From: J038 sp036734085
Lineage (GTDB): Bacteria; Chloroflexota; Anaerolineae; Aggregatilineales; Phototrophicaceae
Length of the DNA stretch: 9,003 nucleotides
Direction of reading: 5' to 3'
Assembly: GCA_036734085.1 (NCBI GenBank)
Contig: DAIMZF010000140.1
Span: 1 to 9,003 of the forward strand
The notes under the pieces were generated by a model. The model ran no database searches, was not told the DNA's origin, and saw only the letters and a program-made list of their open reading frames with translations. Positions 6,362-9,003 of this stretch are shown here, piece after piece; position 1 is the first letter of the stretch; every line of letters starts with the position of its first letter. Both the position numbers and the translations under genes were made by a program.

Positions 6362-7717
6362 ATGGTCAAGAAATGCCTTGCGGTGTTCGTGGTACTGGTC
6401 GGCCTGTTGGGGTTGCAATTACAACTGGTCATGGCGCAGGATGACGCGATTTCGCGTATTTGTATGGTGCTCAACATCGGGCGGGTGGATGACGGCACAT
6501 TTAATGAGGTTTCTTACAGTGGATTGCTCGACATCCGCCGGGATTATGACCTCTCACCAGAGGACACCATTTATTTAGAGTCCAACGGCCCGCAAGATTG
6601 GGCGTCCAACATCCAGACCTGCATCAACGATGGCTTTGATGTGGTCGTGACCGTCGGCTTTTTGTTGGGGGAAGACACGCTGGCCGCCGCGCAGAACAAC
6701 CCGGATATTTACTTCATCGGGATTGACCAGTATTTAGAGGACGGCCCCCAGAACTATGTCGGCATCCAGTTCCGTGATGACGAAGCCGGGTTTTTAATGG
6801 GTTATCTGGCCGGGCTAGTGACCGAAAGCGGCACTGTCGCGGGGATTTACGGGCCGCGCATCCCGGTGATTAAGCGTTTCCGTCATGGGTTTGAAGAAGG
6901 CGTGCGCCTGGCCGCACAAGTCACCGGGCAGAACATCACCGCATTAGGCCGCTACTTAAGCGGGTTTGATAACGCGGATGAGGGCATCGCCTATTCACAG
7001 GAAGTCATCGGGCGCGGCGCGGATGTGGTCTTTAACGCCGCCGGAGTCACCGGGAGCGAAGGTATTTTATACGCCGCCGCACAGGATGTTTACGTCATCG
7101 GCGTAGACCAGGACGAATATTTTACGTCATTTGGCGGCGGGACTGCGCCGGGCGCGTCGTTCATCATCAGTAGCGCCCTTAAGCGCGTGAACATCGGCGT
7201 GTACGATATGGTTTCCGCATTGCTGGAAGGCAACCTCGACGCTTTTCCCGGTGGCAACATCTACGTTTTGAGCCTGGAAAACGGCGGTATTTCCTTTGCT
7301 AACCCGCATGAATCCGATGTGCCGCAGGAAATTTATGACCAGGTGATTGCCATTGGTGGCGATTTAGCCTTTGGTGGCTTGACCACGGGCGTGAATCCTG
7401 TCACGGGCGACCTCATCGCTATGGAAGAACCGGCCACCATCACGGAGATGTGGCTAACCGCCGCGTTAGTCGATATTGACGTGCAGACCGTGAGCGCGTT
7501 AACATGCGCCGCAAATGCCGCGAACATCGTGCTGGATGAAGCCGAAGCACAAGCCGTCATCGCCACTAACCCGCGCCTGGATGACCTCGCGTGTACATTC
7601 GACGGGGAGACAACCGTCACCTGTGCCGGGAATTGGGTACGTGATGGCCTGGAGCCAGTCTCGCTAGGGACGTTCAACGTTGCCCAAGAGGGTGATAACT
7701 GGACGGTATGTGATTAA
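6362..7717 (+). CDS. BMP/PnrA-family extracytoplasmic substrate-binding protein
   Basis: This 451-residue protein has a signal peptide (about 1-25, likely cleaved after V-M-A) and then a BMP (basic membrane protein/PnrA-like) domain. Family signatures are D43-D44-G-T-F-N48, FRDDEAGFLMGYLAG (about 137-151), VIGVDQDEY (about 245-253) and SSALKRVNIGVYD (about 270-282). PnrA-type proteins bind purine nucleosides for ABC import, so that is the likely ligand, unproven. No lipobox cysteine is seen, so it is probably released or held without a lipid anchor. After about residue 370 comes an extension of about 80 residues with four cysteines (C382, C411, C421, C450), possibly a small disulfide-bonded domain. 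GGAGGA (6347-6352) sits 9 nt before the ATG. The stop lies 10 bp before the sensor gene and its codon overlaps that gene's ribosome binding site, so the two are co-translated as an operon. No permease or ATPase gene is visible. Confidence 0.9.
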   Translation: MVKKCLAVFVVLVGLLGLQLQLVMAQDDAISRICMVLNIGRVDDGTFNEVSYSGLLDIRRDYDLSPEDTIYLESNGPQDWASNIQTCINDGFDVVVTVGFLLGEDTLAAAQNNPDIYFIGIDQYLEDGPQNYVGIQFRDDEAGFLMGYLAGLVTESGTVAGIYGPRIPVIKRFRHGFEEGVRLAAQVTGQNITALGRYLSGFDNADEGIAYSQEVIGRGADVVFNAAGVTGSEGILYAAAQDVYVIGVDQDEYFTSFGGGTAPGASFIISSALKRVNIGVYDMVSALLEGNLDAFPGGNIYVLSLENGGISFANPHESDVPQEIYDQVIAIGGDLAFGGLTTGVNPVTGDLIAMEEPATITEMWLTAALVDIDVQTVSALTCAANAANIVLDEAEAQAVIATNPRLDDLACTFDGETTVTCAGNWVRDGLEPVSLGTFNVAQEGDNWTVCD

Positions 7718-7727
7718 AGGGTCGCTG

Positions 7728-9003
7728 ATGGAAGCCAATACACAAACACCCGCCGCGCCTAGAGTGCGTATACGCATCGGCGCGGCGCTGAATACTTATT
7801 CTGTTTTGCTGGCCGTCGTGCCAGTGATGGCGGTCGTGCTGATTGCGTCCAGCTTGTTTGGCACACAAGCGCGGGAGCAAGCCGTTAACCAGATGACCTC
7901 CATCGCAGAATCTCGCGCACAGGAAATTGACCGTTGGCTGGAAAACGGCCAAATCCGTTTGAACATCCTGCTGGCAAACGCCATTCAAGTGCGGGATATG
8001 CGCTCTATTGTGGACAACCCCCTGCCCAACCCGCGCCTGAATGACACCGTGCGCGTCTTCCTGCGGAATCAGTTGAGCGTGCAAGGGTCATTCGAGGAGT
8101 TATTCCTGTATGACCTGCGCGGGCAGGTACGGCTTTCCACCGCGACGGATATACGCATTGATGATGTGAGCAGTCAGCCGTACTTTACCGCCAGCCTGAC
8201 CGCGCCCACCGTGCAATCCCCGACGCTTAACGCGCTGACGGGCGAGCTAGAGATTATTGTCACCGGGCCGGTGTTCCGCACGGACGACTCGCAGGACATC
8301 ATCGGCGTGCTGGCCGGGCGCTTGAGCCTGGCGGAACTCGCCAGCATTATGCAATCCGATGTGGGGCTGGGCGACACAGGCGAGACGTATCTGGTCAACG
8401 CGGCGGGCTTGCTGGTGACGCCCAACCGCTTTGAAGAAGACAGCGTCGGGCAACCCCTCGTGAGTGAGGGCATCGGCCTGGCCTTGCTCCAGCAGAGTGA
8501 TAATGACTTCTACGACAACTATCGTGGGCGGGAGGTCATCGGTGTGTATCGGTGGATTCCGGCGCTGGAATCCGCATTGATGGCCGAAATCGAAGCGTCG
8601 GAAGCATTCGCGGCAATCAACCAGGTGCAGACCGTCAGCTTGATTGTGGCGGCAGTGGCGGCGGCTATCGCCTTGCTCATCGGGCAGGGCGTCACGCGCT
8701 GGCTCACACGGCCTATCGCCCGCCTGACGCAAGTCGCACGCGGCGTCATGCGCGGGGACTATAGCCAACGCGCCGGGCTAGCCCTCATCACGGAAATTGG
8801 TCAGCTTGGGCGTGCCTTCGACACGATGACGGATAATCTGGTGCAGTCCATTAATGATCGTAACGAGCGCATTGAAGAGATTGAGCAACTTTCCGCAACG
8901 CTGGAAATCCGCGTACAGGAGCGTACACGCGACCTGCGCGTGGCGGCAGAGGTATCCAAGCAGATTACTAACGTGCTGGACATCAACATGCTCTTGCAGG
9001 AAG
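7728..9003 (+). CDS. Membrane sensor protein: Cache-HAMP-coiled coil-GAF start (runs off right edge)
   Basis: The frame is open from ATG 7728 to the edge (425 codons). A transmembrane helix (about 25-45) leads to an extracytoplasmic region (about 46-300) resembling a double Cache sensor domain, including FLYDLRGQVRLST (about 126-138) and GDTGETYLVNAAGLLVTP (about 215-232). A second helix (about 301-321) and a HAMP domain (about 322-375, with RPIARLTQVARGVMRGDY) follow. A coiled coil (about 376-403) then ends in AAEVSKQITNVLDINMLL, the usual entry into a GAF domain. The output domain (histidine kinase, cyclase or phosphatase) is beyond the window; a histidine kinase is most likely from this architecture in related bacteria. 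AAAGGG (7716-7721) lies 6 nt before the ATG and overlaps the upstream stop codon. Coupling to the binding protein suggests that they may sense the same ligand. Confidence 0.9.
   Translation, partial: MEANTQTPAAPRVRIRIGAALNTYSVLLAVVPVMAVVLIASSLFGTQAREQAVNQMTSIAESRAQEIDRWLENGQIRLNILLANAIQVRDMRSIVDNPLPNPRLNDTVRVFLRNQLSVQGSFEELFLYDLRGQVRLSTATDIRIDDVSSQPYFTASLTAPTVQSPTLNALTGELEIIVTGPVFRTDDSQDIIGVLAGRLSLAELASIMQSDVGLGDTGETYLVNAAGLLVTPNRFEEDSVGQPLVSEGIGLALLQQSDNDFYDNYRGREVIGVYRWIPALESALMAEIEASEAFAAINQVQTVSLIVAAVAAAIALLIGQGVTRWLTRPIARLTQVARGVMRGDYSQRAGLALITEIGQLGRAFDTMTDNLVQSINDRNERIEEIEQLSATLEIRVQERTRDLRVAAEVSKQITNVLDINMLLQE

Overview
The window reads as a chromosomal segment from a free-living bacterium, most likely a member of the Chloroflexota (Anaerolineae-like). 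This is an inference from the gene mix: a TIR protein with a proline-rich linker and probable membrane anchor, a DUF2142-type membrane protein, a thioredoxin-VKOR fusion, and a Cache-HAMP sensor entering a GAF-like region. Coding DNA is moderately GC-rich and the intergenic gaps are AT-rich. No 16S rRNA or other marker gene is present, so the placement is tentative. I see no transposase, integrase, phage gene or CRISPR array.

Layout, left to right. (1) Positions 1-529, minus strand: the N-terminal part of a TIR-domain protein that runs off the left edge. (2) Positions 769-1809, plus strand: a zinc-dependent NAD(P)-alcohol dehydrogenase with a good sigma70-like promoter; it diverges from the TIR gene. 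(3) A GC-rich hairpin (1815-1837) separates the dehydrogenase from a convergent tRNA-Ser(GGA) gene (1888-1972, minus) with its own extended -10 promoter. (4) Positions 2043-3374, plus strand: a multi-spanning DUF2142/GT-C-like membrane protein. (5) A perfect CRP/FNR-type palindrome (3370-3385) overlaps its stop codon and lies upstream of (6) a secreted thioredoxin-fold domain fused to a VKOR domain (3483-4685, plus). This is a self-contained disulfide-bond-forming enzyme with the domains in the reverse of the best-known bacterial order. (7) Positions 4783-5142, minus strand: a stand-alone receiver-domain response regulator, convergent with the VKOR gene. (8) Positions 5308-6216, plus strand: an AEC-family permease. 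(9) Positions 6362-7717 and 7728-9003, plus strand: a tightly coupled pair, a BMP/PnrA-type extracytoplasmic binding protein followed 10 bp later by a membrane sensor (Cache, HAMP, coiled coil, start of a GAF-like region) cut by the right edge.

How the genes work together: most look like independent housekeeping or accessory units. Two gene-level arrangements stand out. One is the Trx-VKOR fusion with its candidate CRP-type site. The other is the binding-protein/sensor pair with no permease in view, which may be a ligand-sensing module rather than an importer. The window ends before the permease question can be settled. No wholly undescribed system is demonstrable here.
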